The position numbers and the translations under genes are program-made. Positions 7,608 to 16,347 of a stretch of DNA of 53,844 nt are shown here, in pieces (position 1 is the stretch's first letter; each line of letters begins with the position of its first letter). The stretch comes from Clostridia bacterium. GTDB lineage: Bacteria; Bacillota; Clostridia; Christensenellales; Borkfalkiaceae. The notes below the pieces were generated by a model that was not told the origin of the DNA, made no database searches, and saw nothing but the letters and a program-made list of their open reading frames with translations. The stretch spans positions 1 to 53,844 of the forward strand of contig JAFVWA010000200.1 of the NCBI GenBank assembly GCA_017501885.1, given 5' to 3'.

Positions 7608-8030
7608 ATGAGAGAGCATAACGGCAAAGTATATATAGAAAAACAGGCTCACGATATGAAAGAGCTTTTAGAAATAGTAGAAATTTTGCGTAGTCCCGAC
7701 GGGTGCGAATGGGATAGGGCACAGACTTTTGAAAGTATGAAAAAGTGCTTAAATGACGAGAGTACCGAGGTAATCAACGCCATAGATAACAAAGACTACG
7801 TTAACCTTTGCGAAGAGTTGGGTGATTTATTGCTTCAAGTATTGCTAAATACTCAAGTTGCCAAAGAACAAGGCTTGTTTGATTTTAACGACGTCGTTCA
7901 GACACTTTCCGAAAAATTGATTCGTCGTCATCCGCACGTCTTTGGCGACGAAAAGCGTCCCGAAACTCCCGAAGAAAGCTTAGCTCTTTGGAGAAAAATA
8001 AAAGGTCTTGAAAAAGAAAGAAAAAACTAA
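7608..8030 (+). CDS. mazG: MazG-family nucleoside triphosphate pyrophosphohydrolase
   Basis: A 140-residue single-domain MazG protein. It hydrolyses nucleoside triphosphates to monophosphate and pyrophosphate, a house-cleaning activity against non-canonical nucleotides. The core metal-binding helices are visible as DESTEVINAID (residues 52-62) and CEELGDLLLQ (70-79). The CEWDRAQTF segment near residue 32 and RRHPHVFGD near 105 are typical of the family. The frame is open back to 7524 through a TTG, but terminator and promoter elements lie there. The ATG at 7608 has AAGGA at 7596-7600, so I start it here. It is cytosolic. Confidence 0.9.
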   Translation: MREHNGKVYIEKQAHDMKELLEIVEILRSPDGCEWDRAQTFESMKKCLNDESTEVINAIDNKDYVNLCEELGDLLLQVLLNTQVAKEQGLFDFNDVVQTLSEKLIRRHPHVFGDEKRPETPEESLALWRKIKGLEKERKN

Positions 8031-8057
8031 CCGAACAAAAAGTAAAAACATATATTG

Positions 8058-8096
8058 AAAAGCCACCGTTTTATTTTTAAAAGCGGTGGTTTTTTT
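8058..8096 (+). terminator. Terminator of mazG
   Basis: CCACCG at 8063-8068 pairs with CGGTGG at 8084-8089, extended inside by T/A pairs and outside by A/T pairs, followed by seven T residues. Confidence 0.85.
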
Positions 8097-8150
8097 GCTT
8101 TTTATATAAGAAAAACCCCTAAAATAACCCTTTTTTATTAAAAAAGGGTA

Positions 8151-8179
8151 TTTACATAAAAGACCTTTCGTGATAAAAT
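8151..8179 (+). promoter_or_regulatory. Promoter of the exopolysaccharide operon
   Basis: TTTACA at 8151-8156, a 17-base spacer and a TGATAAAAT extended -10 (8171-8179). The first gene starts at 8405, so the leader is about 220 nucleotides long. Confidence 0.7.
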
Positions 8180-8185
8180 GAATAT

Positions 8186-8404
8186 GTATAAGTATAACAA
8201 TGGGATAGTTCTATCTTATTTTGATATGGACATACTAAGAAAATATATTTTAGTTGCTTTTTTCTCGTAAACTCGCAAAAAGCAGGCAAAAACTCACGTT
8301 TTTGCCTAATTCCTTTTATTAAATGCAAGAAAAAATATATTTTTGATAATAGATATGGGTATTAACGTGGTTATTGTGTAGCGTGTTTACACAAAAGGGG
8401 GCAT
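8186..8404 (+). promoter_or_regulatory. Long untranslated leader of the exopolysaccharide operon
   Basis: This 220-base stretch has no gene. It holds a hairpin with AGGCAAAAAC/GTTTTTGCCT arms (8284-8307) followed only by a weakly T-rich run. The octamer GTAGCGTG lies at 8378-8385, about 20 bases before the first gene. That octamer equals the 3' part of the ops element (GGCGGTAGCGTG) that recruits NusG paralogues at polysaccharide operons in enterobacteria. No riboswitch class was recognised. Confidence 0.4.
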
Positions 8405-9082
8405 ATGTATAAACATTTTTTCAAGAGAGTTATTGACTTTTTTCTCTCGCTTTTAGGCGCGATAATTTTGCTGCCTGTTTTTCTATTGATTTCCCTTGCT
8501 ATAATCATCGATGATCCGGGCCCCGTGTTCTTTAAGCAAAAACGCGTGGGCAAAAACAAAAAATTATTTTGGTTACATAAGTTTAGGAGCATGAAAGTTA
8601 AAACCCCCAAAGACGTGCCTACCCACATGCTTGAAAATCCTGACCAATATATAACTAAAGTCGGTAAATTTTTGAGAAAGACCAGTTTGGACGAACTTCC
8701 ACAAATATTTGATATACTTATCGGAAAAATGAGTATTATTGGTCCGAGACCTGCTTTATATAATCAAGACGACCTTGTTGCAGAACGTGATAAATACGGC
8801 GCAAACGACGTTAAACCCGGACTTACAGGTTGGGCGCAAATTAACGGCAGAGATGAACTTGAAATACCTGTAAAGGCAAAACTTGACGGTGAATACGTTG
8901 AGAGAATGGGTTTCTTTTTTGACCTTCGTTGCTTCTTTGGAACGATTTTTTCGGTGCTTCGTGGTGACGGCGTAGTAGAAGGCGGAACAGGTGAACTTAA
9001 CAAAAATAAAGAAAAATCAGACGATAACAACGAGCAACAAAAGGTAAGCGAAGAAAACTCGGTAGAGACAGAAAAAGAGTAA
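8405..9082 (+). CDS. Initiating phosphoglycosyl transferase (bacterial sugar transferase)
   Basis: A 225-residue monotopic membrane enzyme of the PglC/WcaJ bacterial sugar transferase family. It moves a sugar-1-phosphate from a UDP-sugar to undecaprenyl phosphate, the first step of exopolysaccharide repeat assembly. A single hydrophobic segment spans residues 9-35. The family core follows: DDPGPVFFKQKRVG (36-49), FRSMK (59-63), RKTSLDELPQ (90-99), SIIGPRP (109-115) and KPGLTGWAQINGR (137-149). Residues after 190 form a charged, low-complexity tail rich in Glu, Asn and Lys that the family does not need. It is the first gene of the operon and its size is normal for a stand-alone enzyme. Confidence 0.93.
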   Translation: MYKHFFKRVIDFFLSLLGAIILLPVFLLISLAIIIDDPGPVFFKQKRVGKNKKLFWLHKFRSMKVKTPKDVPTHMLENPDQYITKVGKFLRKTSLDELPQIFDILIGKMSIIGPRPALYNQDDLVAERDKYGANDVKPGLTGWAQINGRDELEIPVKAKLDGEYVERMGFFFDLRCFFGTIFSVLRGDGVVEGGTGELNKNKEKSDDNNEQQKVSEENSVETEKE

Positions 9083-9091
9083 GGGGAAAAC

Positions 9092-9217
9092 ATGGCGCTA
9101 AAACTAATGTATATTACCAATAGCCCGCAAGTTGCGGGCATTGCCAGCGATTGTGGTGTAGACCGTATTTTCGTTGACATGGAATACATTGGCAAACTCA
9201 TGAGAGGAGCAGAATGA
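9092..9217 (+). pseudogene. Truncated HpcH/HpaI-type aldolase fragment (41 codons)
   Basis: A 41-codon frame with its own AAGGGG ribosome binding site encodes a segment (KLMYITNSPQVA, then VDRIFVDMEYIGK) that looks like the N-terminus of the HpcH/HpaI aldolase-like proteins found in exopolysaccharide clusters. The frame stops right after MRGAE, where its stop codon overlaps the ATG of the next glycosyltransferase (ATGA). The catalytic barrel, normally more than 200 residues longer, is absent. I read it as the stump of an internal deletion that fused the gene start to the next gene's ribosome binding site. It could still act as a translated leader coupling the two genes. The family assignment is from memory of the motif. 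Confidence 0.6.
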
Positions 9218-10425
9218 AAATTTTACTTATAAATGCGACGTATGGTTATACGAGCACAGGACTTATTGTAAAAGACATTGCTGAAATGTTAGATAAGGGA
9301 GGCAATGAAGGATTAGTCGCCTATCAGACAGCTTTGAATGCTCCTGAAGAGTTTTGCAAGGTAGGGGGATTTTTAAGTTATAAATTACATGCTTTACTTT
9401 GTAGAGTATTCGGCAAACAAGGTTATTATTCAAAATGTGCTACGAGAAAGTTTATAAAATACATTAAACGTATTAAACCAGACGTGGTTCATCTACACAA
9501 TTTGCATAGCAATTTTGTGCATTTAGATATGTTATTGGAATTTTTTGCAAAAGAAAATATACCAACGGTGGTTACTCTTCATGACTGTTGGTATTTTACA
9601 GGTAAATGTTTTCATTATGCTGATATAAATTGCAAGAAATTCATGAGTGATTGCAAAAACTGTCCACAAAGAAAAGCACCTCCTAAAAGTCTTATATTTG
9701 ACTGCGCTTCAAGTGTGCTAAAAGATAGATATAAATATTTTTCAGCCATTCCAAGGCTAATAATTGTTGGAAGTAGCAAGTGGGTTCAAGGAGAACTAAA
9801 AAAGAGCGTTCTTAAAAACGTTGATTCAGATTACGCGTATAACGGCGCCGATATTTCCATATTTAGACCACAGGACGAAAGCAAGTTAAGAAATCAGCTT
9901 AAACTTTCTAATGATTGCCGTATTATTATGGGTATGGCGGGGAAGTGGTTACTTAAAGAAAATGAGAACGTGTTAAAAAGGGTAGTGGAAAGTCTTGATA
10001 ACAACTCAAAACTTTTATTAGTTGGTTGTAGTGATGTTCAAATTGAAAACTTAAAACAATATGGCGATAAAGTTATTCCCGTAGGTTTTATAAAAGATAG
10101 GCATCAACTTGCCGAGTATTATTCGCTTGCAAGTGTATTCGTAAACGTAACCCATGCCGACACGCTTCCCACAGTTAACATAGAAAGTATTTGTTGTGGG
10201 ACACCCGTTATTACCTATGATAGTTGCGGAAGCCCTGAGTTGGTTTTGCCTGGTTGTGGCAAAGTCGTTAAAGAAAACGACGTAGATGGGCTTATAGACG
10301 CAATAAATAACTGTAAGGAAAAAATTTCCGATAAAGATTTAACTTTTGCAAGAGAACAGTTTGATAAAGAAAATTGTTATAAAAAATATTTAGAAATTTA
10401 CGAAAGAGTTATACATAAGGACTAA
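9214..10425 (+). CDS. Glycosyltransferase family 4 protein (operon GT 1)
   Basis: A 403-residue GT-B-fold glycosyltransferase, family 4. The N-terminal acceptor domain carries DVVHLHNLHSNF (residues 90-101) and a cysteine-rich insert (NCKKFMSDCKNCPQ, about 145-158). That cysteine pattern is often seen in WcaL-like exopolysaccharide transferases. The C-terminal donor domain contains the nucleotide-sugar E-x7-E-type stretch around NIESICCGTPVITYDSCGSPEL (residues 320-342). It is cytoplasmic and associated with the membrane. It probably adds one sugar to the lipid-linked repeat. The start overlaps the aldolase remnant by four bases, and AGAGGAG serves as its binding site. Confidence 0.88.
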   Translation: MKILLINATYGYTSTGLIVKDIAEMLDKGGNEGLVAYQTALNAPEEFCKVGGFLSYKLHALLCRVFGKQGYYSKCATRKFIKYIKRIKPDVVHLHNLHSNFVHLDMLLEFFAKENIPTVVTLHDCWYFTGKCFHYADINCKKFMSDCKNCPQRKAPPKSLIFDCASSVLKDRYKYFSAIPRLIIVGSSKWVQGELKKSVLKNVDSDYAYNGADISIFRPQDESKLRNQLKLSNDCRIIMGMAGKWLLKENENVLKRVVESLDNNSKLLLVGCSDVQIENLKQYGDKVIPVGFIKDRHQLAEYYSLASVFVNVTHADTLPTVNIESICCGTPVITYDSCGSPELVLPGCGKVVKENDVDGLIDAINNCKEKISDKDLTFAREQFDKENCYKKYLEIYERVIHKD

Positions 10426-10435
10426 TTAAAACGAA

Positions 10436-11518
10436 ATGATTGTTTATTTGGCGGTTGCGGTTTTTCCATTATTGATGGCGCAACTTTACAACTTAACATA
10501 TCAACGAGGTAAAGCACAGGGCGTTAGTATTGACAAAAAGCAACCCGGTAAATGGGGGTATCTTTTTGTTGCGGCCTTGCCTATGTTTTTCCTTATAGGT
10601 TTTAGAAATCAGTATATAGGGCCAGATACAAACGAGTATATACGTAATTTTCAGGTTTTGTGTGACACTCCATGGAATAGAATATTTGATATCTCTCGTA
10701 TGGAAGATGGGTATATGCTATTTGTAAAAATTATTACTATTTTTACTGATAGCCCACTTATTTATCAAGTTATTTGTGCAACGATATATTGGATAGCAAT
10801 AACCGATTTTTCTAGTCAATTAGATGATGAAAATTTCTTATTTTTATTCCTTTTTGCAACGCTTGGTATTTACACCTTCATGTTTACGGGAACAAGACAG
10901 AATTTGGCAATGTGCATTTGTCTTTTGTCTTTTAGATTTATTAAGAACAGAAAAATCATTCCGTTTGCAATATTAATTACAATTGCATACTTTTTTCATA
11001 AAAGTTCAATTTTGTTTATATCTGCCTATATTATCTATGCAAGAAAACTCAACTTCCTAAACGTGCTTATCTACGTTGTGATAATGGTTGTTTGCGTAAT
11101 GTTCTTGGATTTTTTCCAAGAGTGGCTTAATGAACAGCTTGAATATGAGTATGAAATAGAAGAAACAGAAGGTGGCTGGGTATTTAGCGTTTTAATGGTT
11201 GGAATAACCCTTTACTCGCTTATAAGTTTAGGCATGAATGGTGGCTTTACCAAAAAGAACGTAGGTTTTTTCAACGTCGGTATTATTGCAACCATATTTT
11301 GGATATTAAGATTATTTACTCGTGTTGCCGAAAGACCAAGTTATTATTTTATGCCTTTCGCTATGGCAGCGCTTGCAGGAGCCGTCGCCTGTATTCAAAA
11401 TAAAGACGAAAAGCGAATAACCAAAATGGTAGTAATAGTAGTGGGTTTATTGCTTTATGCCTACAGATTTTATACGGCATTATCGCCGTATGTTCCGTAT
11501 AAGTTTTTTGTGCTTTAA
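10436..11518 (+). CDS. EpsG-family polysaccharide polymerase
   Basis: A 360-residue polytopic membrane protein with about ten hydrophobic segments. The signature FRNQYIGPDTNEYIRNF (residues 58-74) is typical of the EpsG/Wzy-like polymerase family, which joins lipid-linked repeat units on the outer face of the membrane. The segment TGTRQNLAMCICLLSF near residue 150 also fits the family. It starts 11 bases after GT 1 in the same operon. No Wzx flippase or Wzz-type chain-length regulator is visible in this window, so the export partner must be encoded elsewhere. Confidence 0.85.
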   Translation: MIVYLAVAVFPLLMAQLYNLTYQRGKAQGVSIDKKQPGKWGYLFVAALPMFFLIGFRNQYIGPDTNEYIRNFQVLCDTPWNRIFDISRMEDGYMLFVKIITIFTDSPLIYQVICATIYWIAITDFSSQLDDENFLFLFLFATLGIYTFMFTGTRQNLAMCICLLSFRFIKNRKIIPFAILITIAYFFHKSSILFISAYIIYARKLNFLNVLIYVVIMVVCVMFLDFFQEWLNEQLEYEYEIEETEGGWVFSVLMVGITLYSLISLGMNGGFTKKNVGFFNVGIIATIFWILRLFTRVAERPSYYFMPFAMAALAGAVACIQNKDEKRITKMVVIVVGLLLYAYRFYTALSPYVPYKFFVL

Positions 11519-11529
11519 GGGGAGATTAA

Positions 11530-12492
11530 GTGAACGATTTAATAAGTGTTATCGTGCCAGTATATAATACCGAAAAATATCTTAACAGATGTGTAGATTC
11601 TATTTTGTGTCAAACATATAGCAATTTAGAACTAATCTTAGTTAATGATGGCTCTACGGATAATAGTTTAGATATTTGCAATCAATATAAAGCGAAAGAC
11701 AATAGGGTTAAGGTAATAGATAAAGAAAACGGCGGATTAAGTAGTGCTAGAAACGCTGGACTTGATGTCGCTACAGGTGATTATATTGCTTTTTGTGACA
11801 GTGACGATTATTTGCCAAATGACGCATATGAAAGCCTTATAAAAGCCATTTCAACTACTGACGGAGCTATTGCCAACGGTATGTATGTTCGTGCTTCAGA
11901 GTCGGGAGAGTTGACAAAATCAAAGGTTATCCATGAAAAAGATGAAGACATTCCTCCAAAAGATTTTCTAAAAGAACTCTTGATGCACGTTGGTGATGTT
12001 AGTATGTGCACCAAGCTTATTCCAAGAAATTTGATTGGAGATTTGAGATTTCCCGAAGGAATTCTTAACGAAGACCTTGTTTTTATGGTGAATCTCTTAA
12101 AGAAAGTTACAATCATAAAGTTTGTAGGACGGTTGTGTTATTACTATTTCGTTCGACAAAATAGTATAAGCTCTAAATATGGAAAAGCTTTTGAGGATAT
12201 GCAAAAGAATTCTCTTTGGCTTTTAGAACTTGTTAAAAACGACTATCCTACGCTTAAAAAATATGCAATAAGATTTGCTGCATACCAAAACATGGCATAT
12301 TTACTTGTGTTGCCTAAAGAACTTAGGAATAAAGGCAATCAAGCTTATAGGTCGGCTAAAATATTTTTAAGAAAAAACATATTTAAGTGTATCTTTAATA
12401 AATACTTAAGGATCAAGGAAAAAGTTATTATTTTAGGTTTATTTTTATTTCCTAATATAATGGCAGAAAAATATCAAAAAAAGCATAGATAA
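11530..12492 (+). CDS. Glycosyltransferase family 2 protein (operon GT 2)
   Basis: A 320-residue GT-A-fold family 2 transferase. The opening SVIVPVYNTEKYLNRCVDSI and ILVNDGSTDNSL (residues 38-49) bind the nucleotide. The metal-binding DxD-type motif is FCDSDDYLP (near residue 96). The acceptor/catalytic acid region is LNEDLVFMVNL near 180. It uses a GTG start with GGGGAGA just upstream and begins 11 bases after the polymerase. The C-terminus is basic and amphipathic, which suits membrane attachment. The sugar specificity is not evident. Confidence 0.92.
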   Translation: MNDLISVIVPVYNTEKYLNRCVDSILCQTYSNLELILVNDGSTDNSLDICNQYKAKDNRVKVIDKENGGLSSARNAGLDVATGDYIAFCDSDDYLPNDAYESLIKAISTTDGAIANGMYVRASESGELTKSKVIHEKDEDIPPKDFLKELLMHVGDVSMCTKLIPRNLIGDLRFPEGILNEDLVFMVNLLKKVTIIKFVGRLCYYYFVRQNSISSKYGKAFEDMQKNSLWLLELVKNDYPTLKKYAIRFAAYQNMAYLLVLPKELRNKGNQAYRSAKIFLRKNIFKCIFNKYLRIKEKVIILGLFLFPNIMAEKYQKKHR

Positions 12493-12495
12493 ATT

Positions 12496-13662
12496 ATGAA
12501 AATTGCATTGTTTTCCAATTTTTTAAATCATCATCAGTTGCCATTATGCAACGCTTTCTTATCGAAAGAAGGCGTTGAGTTTTCATTTGTTGCAACAGAG
12601 CCTATTCACGAAGAAAGGAAAAATATGGGTTACGAAGATATGAATGCATACCCTTTTGTTGTGCGTGCATATGAAAACGAAGTTCAAAAAAAGTTAGCAA
12701 TGCAAATCGCTACAAACTATGACGTTGTAATTTTTGGGGCAAGTCCTTTATGTTATTTGGACGCAAGAATGCAAACGGGCAAACTTACGTTTAGATTTTG
12801 CGAAAGGTCTCTTAAAAAAGGCACGTGGAGAAGGTTTATTCCTCGCACGAGAAAAAAAATTTTTAACGGCTATACAAAATATAAAAACGATAACCTTTAT
12901 ATTCTGGGGGCGAGTGCGTTTACCTCTTACGATTTATCTTTATGTGGTTTTAATAGTGATAAGTGCTTCAAGTGGGGTTATTTCCCTAAAGTAGAAAACA
13001 GAGATTTAGAAAAACTTATGGACTGCAAGGATAATAAAATAACTCAAATACTTTATGCGGGTAGAGTAATTGAACTAAAAAGGGTTATTGATACTCTTAA
13101 AGCACTTAATAGTCTCGTAAAAAAGGGAATTACTAATTTTCATTTTACCATTATAGGGGAAGGCGATAAAAAGCCACAACTGAAAGAGTATGTTAATAAA
13201 AATAGTCTTGAAAGTTTTGTAACCTTTCTTCCATTTATGAAGCCAGGACAAGTTAGAGAATATATGGACAAGTCTAACGTGTTTGTTTTTGGTAGTAATT
13301 TTCTTGAAGGCTGGGGTGCAGTAGTTAATGAAGCTATGAATAGCGCATGTGTAGTGGTTGTAAGTCACGCCGTAGGCTCTTCCGCATTTCTAATTAAGCA
13401 AGGTGAAAATGGTTTTGTTTATAATTGCGGTAAAACTAAAGAACTTGCGCAAAAATTAGAATATTTGATAACAAATAAAAGCAAAACGAAAGAAATGTCA
13501 GAGAAAGGATATAAAACCATTACGGAACTTTGGACGGCAGACGTTGCTGTAAAAAGGCTTTTAACCTTATGTGAAATGTTAAACGACGGTAAAAACGTGA
13601 AAAACTTATTTAACGAAGGGCCGGTATCGTCAGCGGGAATCATAAAAAATAATTGGTATTAA
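12496..13662 (+). CDS. Glycosyltransferase family 4 protein (operon GT 3)
   Basis: A 388-residue GT-B glycosyltransferase. The N-terminal domain begins KIALFSNFLNHHQLPLC. The donor domain starts near residue 175 (ILYAGRVIELKRV) and carries the family-4 segment FVFGSNFLEGWGAVVNEAMN (residues 255-274), then SHAVGSSAFLI. It is probably a step in repeat-unit assembly. The short intergenic distance on both sides (3 and 1 bases) indicates translational coupling. The last 25 residues look unstructured. Confidence 0.88.
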   Translation: MKIALFSNFLNHHQLPLCNAFLSKEGVEFSFVATEPIHEERKNMGYEDMNAYPFVVRAYENEVQKKLAMQIATNYDVVIFGASPLCYLDARMQTGKLTFRFCERSLKKGTWRRFIPRTRKKIFNGYTKYKNDNLYILGASAFTSYDLSLCGFNSDKCFKWGYFPKVENRDLEKLMDCKDNKITQILYAGRVIELKRVIDTLKALNSLVKKGITNFHFTIIGEGDKKPQLKEYVNKNSLESFVTFLPFMKPGQVREYMDKSNVFVFGSNFLEGWGAVVNEAMNSACVVVVSHAVGSSAFLIKQGENGFVYNCGKTKELAQKLEYLITNKSKTKEMSEKGYKTITELWTADVAVKRLLTLCEMLNDGKNVKNLFNEGPVSSAGIIKNNWY

Positions 13663-13663
13663 T

Positions 13664-14821
13664 ATGAAGTTTTTAATTGTTGTTCCAGATACCAATATGG
13701 GTGGCGTAACGTCATCGGCTGTTAACCTTGCAAACGAGTTATCGAGAAGGAATCATTTAGTAACGTTTCTTGATATGCAAGGTGATTTTTTGTGCAAAGA
13801 AAGACTTGACGAAGTTGTTAATCTTCTATCATTAACTGGTCGTTCTCGTTTGTGGAATTTAGGCGAAAAGGATCTAAAAAAAGCAAAAGGGTTTAAGAAA
13901 ATAGCTTTGGCTTTTTTAGGACTATTTAAAAAGATTACTATTAAGAGTGGACTCTGGTTTAGATTAATTTTCAAAAAACAAAAACAACTTGGCGAATTTG
14001 ACGTAGCTTTTGCTTTTCGTCAGTGTTCGCCGTGTTATTCATTTGTATTAAACAAAGTAAAGGCAAAAAAGAAAATAGGGTTTGTTCACGGCGAACTGTC
14101 GCACATGGGAGATATTTCATCATGGAAAAAATTCATGCCAAAATTTGATAAAATAGCTTACGTTGCAAATGCAGTCAAGGAGCAGTTTGTAAAACGATTC
14201 CCAGAATTTTCTAAAAATGCTTGCACTATTTATAATACCTTTGATTTTGAAAGAATTTATCAGTTATCAGCTCAAATTAATCCGATAGAGTTTAATAAAA
14301 ACAAAAAAAACATAGTTACAGTTGCTCGTGTGTCACAAGAAAAACGTATAGAATGGGTGCCTAATGTGTGTAAAAAATTAAAAGAAAAATTAGGCAACGT
14401 TTTCCATTGGTATATATTAGGAGATGGCCCAGAGGCTGAAAACGTTAAAGAAAAAATTGAGGAATTGCAAGTTGGGGACGTTTTAACGATGGTCGGGAGT
14501 GTTTTAAATCCCTATGCAATTCTAAAAGAAGCAGATTTTTCTGTTTTGCCATCAAAAACAGAAGCATATCCTATGGTTGTTACTGAAAGCTTTGCTTTAG
14601 GGATTCCACTTGTTGTGACAGATTTCCCATCTATTTATGAAATGATGAAAAACAATGTTCAAGGTTTAATAGTAGAATCCAATATTGACGCTTTGGTAGA
14701 GGGTGTGGCGGAAATGATAAATAATAGTTTACTTTTAGAGAAATGCAAACAAAATATAACCAGTCAAAGTTATGACAATGAAAAATCCATATCTCAACTT
14801 ATGCAAGCAATAGAAGGATAA
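13664..14821 (+). CDS. Glycosyltransferase family 4 protein (operon GT 4)
   Basis: A 385-residue GT-B glycosyltransferase. The N-terminal glycine-rich loop is DTNMGGVTSSAVNLA (residues 9-23). The donor domain includes TVARVSQEKRIEWV near residue 218 and LPSKTEAYPMVVTESFALG (about 296-314), the usual E-x7-E neighbourhood. A basic stretch at residues 70-115 may bind the membrane surface. It starts two bases after GT 3. The acceptor and donor sugars are unknown. Confidence 0.9.
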   Translation: MKFLIVVPDTNMGGVTSSAVNLANELSRRNHLVTFLDMQGDFLCKERLDEVVNLLSLTGRSRLWNLGEKDLKKAKGFKKIALAFLGLFKKITIKSGLWFRLIFKKQKQLGEFDVAFAFRQCSPCYSFVLNKVKAKKKIGFVHGELSHMGDISSWKKFMPKFDKIAYVANAVKEQFVKRFPEFSKNACTIYNTFDFERIYQLSAQINPIEFNKNKKNIVTVARVSQEKRIEWVPNVCKKLKEKLGNVFHWYILGDGPEAENVKEKIEELQVGDVLTMVGSVLNPYAILKEADFSVLPSKTEAYPMVVTESFALGIPLVVTDFPSIYEMMKNNVQGLIVESNIDALVEGVAEMINNSLLLEKCKQNITSQSYDNEKSISQLMQAIEG

Positions 14822-14823
14822 CT

Positions 14824-15798
14824 ATGTATTCAATTATAATGCCTACATACAACTGTGAAAAATACGTATTAAGTGCCATAGAAAGTGTTTTATCGCAGAC
14901 TTATAGTGATTTTGAGTTAATTGTCGTTGATGACCAATCAACAGACGATACTTTTGCTATTATATCAAATTTGACCAAGCAGGATAGTCGAATAAAATCG
15001 TTTCAAGTTTCTCACGGCGGTGTTTCATTGGCGAGAAATTTTGGTATAGAAAAAGCGACGGGAGATAAAATTTTATTCATAGACGGTGATGACAGTTGGG
15101 AACAAACGCTTTTAGAAAGTTGTGAAAAGATAAAGAGTGATCTTTGCATATTTGGAATTATTCACGATTTCTATAATGGTGGTGTCTTGGTTAACAATAA
15201 AAACCAATTGTTTAATATAGATAGCCAAACAAAGTATAATACAAAAAAAGATTTGGACTTATTGCTTTCTGAACAAGATTTAGCATCACCATGTAATAAA
15301 GTTTATAATAAAAACATAATTGATAAATTTGGTGTTCGTTTTTGTTCGAACTGTGTTTATTTGGAAGATTTAAAATTTAATTTAGATTATTTACAGCATG
15401 TGGAAAGAGTTTGCGTCTTGCCCAAAAATTTATATCATTATAGGCTTAATATTTGTGGCAAACAAGTGCTCAAACGTGCTTTTAAAGATGATTTTGTTAA
15501 TGCCAATGAGTTGTATTTTTCTGCAGAGAGATTGCTAAAAAAAATAGAGAGTAACTTTTGTAATCAACCGACTTTAACTGCTGTTTTATTAAAGGCATAT
15601 TACACAGAGTTTTGCGCGTTGATTTATCGAGTAGATATTAAACAATCAAAAGGACTTTTAGACCAACTAAATAAAAATATTTATTATAGATGCTTGCTGA
15701 AATTTTCAAAAGGAAAGTTTTATTTTGTATTAAAAGTATTAAAGATTTTTAATTTAAAAACTTTACAAATTAAGATGATTAAAAAGAGATTTTGGTAA
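14824..15798 (+). CDS. Glycosyltransferase family 2 protein (operon GT 5)
   Basis: A 324-residue GT-A family 2 transferase. The markers are SIIMPTYNCEKYVLSAIESV at the N-terminus, VVDDQSTDDTF (residues 37-47) and the metal-binding FIDGDDSWEQ (about 88-97). It is the last gene of the operon and starts two bases after GT 4. The C-terminal 60 residues are Lys/Leu-rich and basic. No canonical terminator follows. Only a weak hairpin near 15833-15860 separates it from the next promoter, so some readthrough into the T-box leader is possible. Confidence 0.9.
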   Translation: MYSIIMPTYNCEKYVLSAIESVLSQTYSDFELIVVDDQSTDDTFAIISNLTKQDSRIKSFQVSHGGVSLARNFGIEKATGDKILFIDGDDSWEQTLLESCEKIKSDLCIFGIIHDFYNGGVLVNNKNQLFNIDSQTKYNTKKDLDLLLSEQDLASPCNKVYNKNIIDKFGVRFCSNCVYLEDLKFNLDYLQHVERVCVLPKNLYHYRLNICGKQVLKRAFKDDFVNANELYFSAERLLKKIESNFCNQPTLTAVLLKAYYTEFCALIYRVDIKQSKGLLDQLNKNIYYRCLLKFSKGKFYFVLKVLKIFNLKTLQIKMIKKRFW

Positions 15799-15907
15799 AC
15801 GTATAAGTTGCGTTAGATAAAGGATACTTAAGTGTGCGATTTTAAGAAAACGCAAACACTAAAGGTGTAATACTTATAGATTAGAAACAAAAGTCTCTTA
15901 AAAACAG

Positions 15908-15936
15908 TTGACAAAGGGGCGATTAAAAAATATAAT
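15908..15936 (+). promoter_or_regulatory. Promoter of the trp T-box / trpB unit
   Basis: Perfect consensus: TTGACA at 15908-15913, a 17-base spacer, TATAAT at 15931-15936. Transcription should start near 15943, at the 5' edge of T-box stem I. Confidence 0.9.
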
Positions 15937-15942
15937 TATAAA

Positions 15943-16216
15943 AAACCGTTGAGAAAGTGTAAGTAGGTTTTTATCACTTTTTTCCAAGAGAGTTGCAGGT
16001 GGTGGGATTGCAACAAAAAAGCAAAAACTGAATGGGCTTTTAAGGGCAATCAGAAATTTTTGGACTAAAACAAAAAGAGTATGTGCGACGGAGGGGCGCT
16101 CCGTAATCAAACGTCAGCGTTTTATAGAACGTTAAAGTGGGCGCGAAAGCGCTAATCAAGGTGGCACCGCGGATAGTATATTCGTCCTTGACAGTTTTCT
16201 GTCAAGGACTTTTTTA
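15943..16216 (+). promoter_or_regulatory. T-box riboswitch, tryptophan specific (TGG specifier)
   Basis: A complete T-box leader. Stem I folds with GTTTTT/AAAAAC, TTTTTT/AAAAAA and GTTGCA/TGCAAC helices, with an AGAGA-like bulge and a GGTGGTGGGAT apical loop. On the 3' side the GAA-TGG specifier places the codon TGG at 16033-16035, which reads uncharged tRNA-Trp. The conserved T-box AAGGTGGCACCGCGG is at 16158-16172. It is followed by an 11-base-pair terminator (16184-16194 with 16199-16209) and a T tract. When tRNA-Trp is uncharged it should stabilise the antiterminator and allow trpB expression. Confidence 0.95.
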
Positions 16217-16347
16217 TTTTCTTGGGGGTGTGAAAATGAAATTTACAAAAAGGTGGCGTGAAAGCGCCTAAACTGAATATAAACTCACAAAAATTAAACG
16301 TCATTAAATAAATTTAAAACCAACCTTAACAAAAGGAGAATATAACA

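Noticed and set aside
8284..8307. Hairpin in the exopolysaccharide leader as a terminator
   Set aside because: It is followed by AATTCC before any T run, so it does not meet the terminator pattern; it was kept only as a leader structure.
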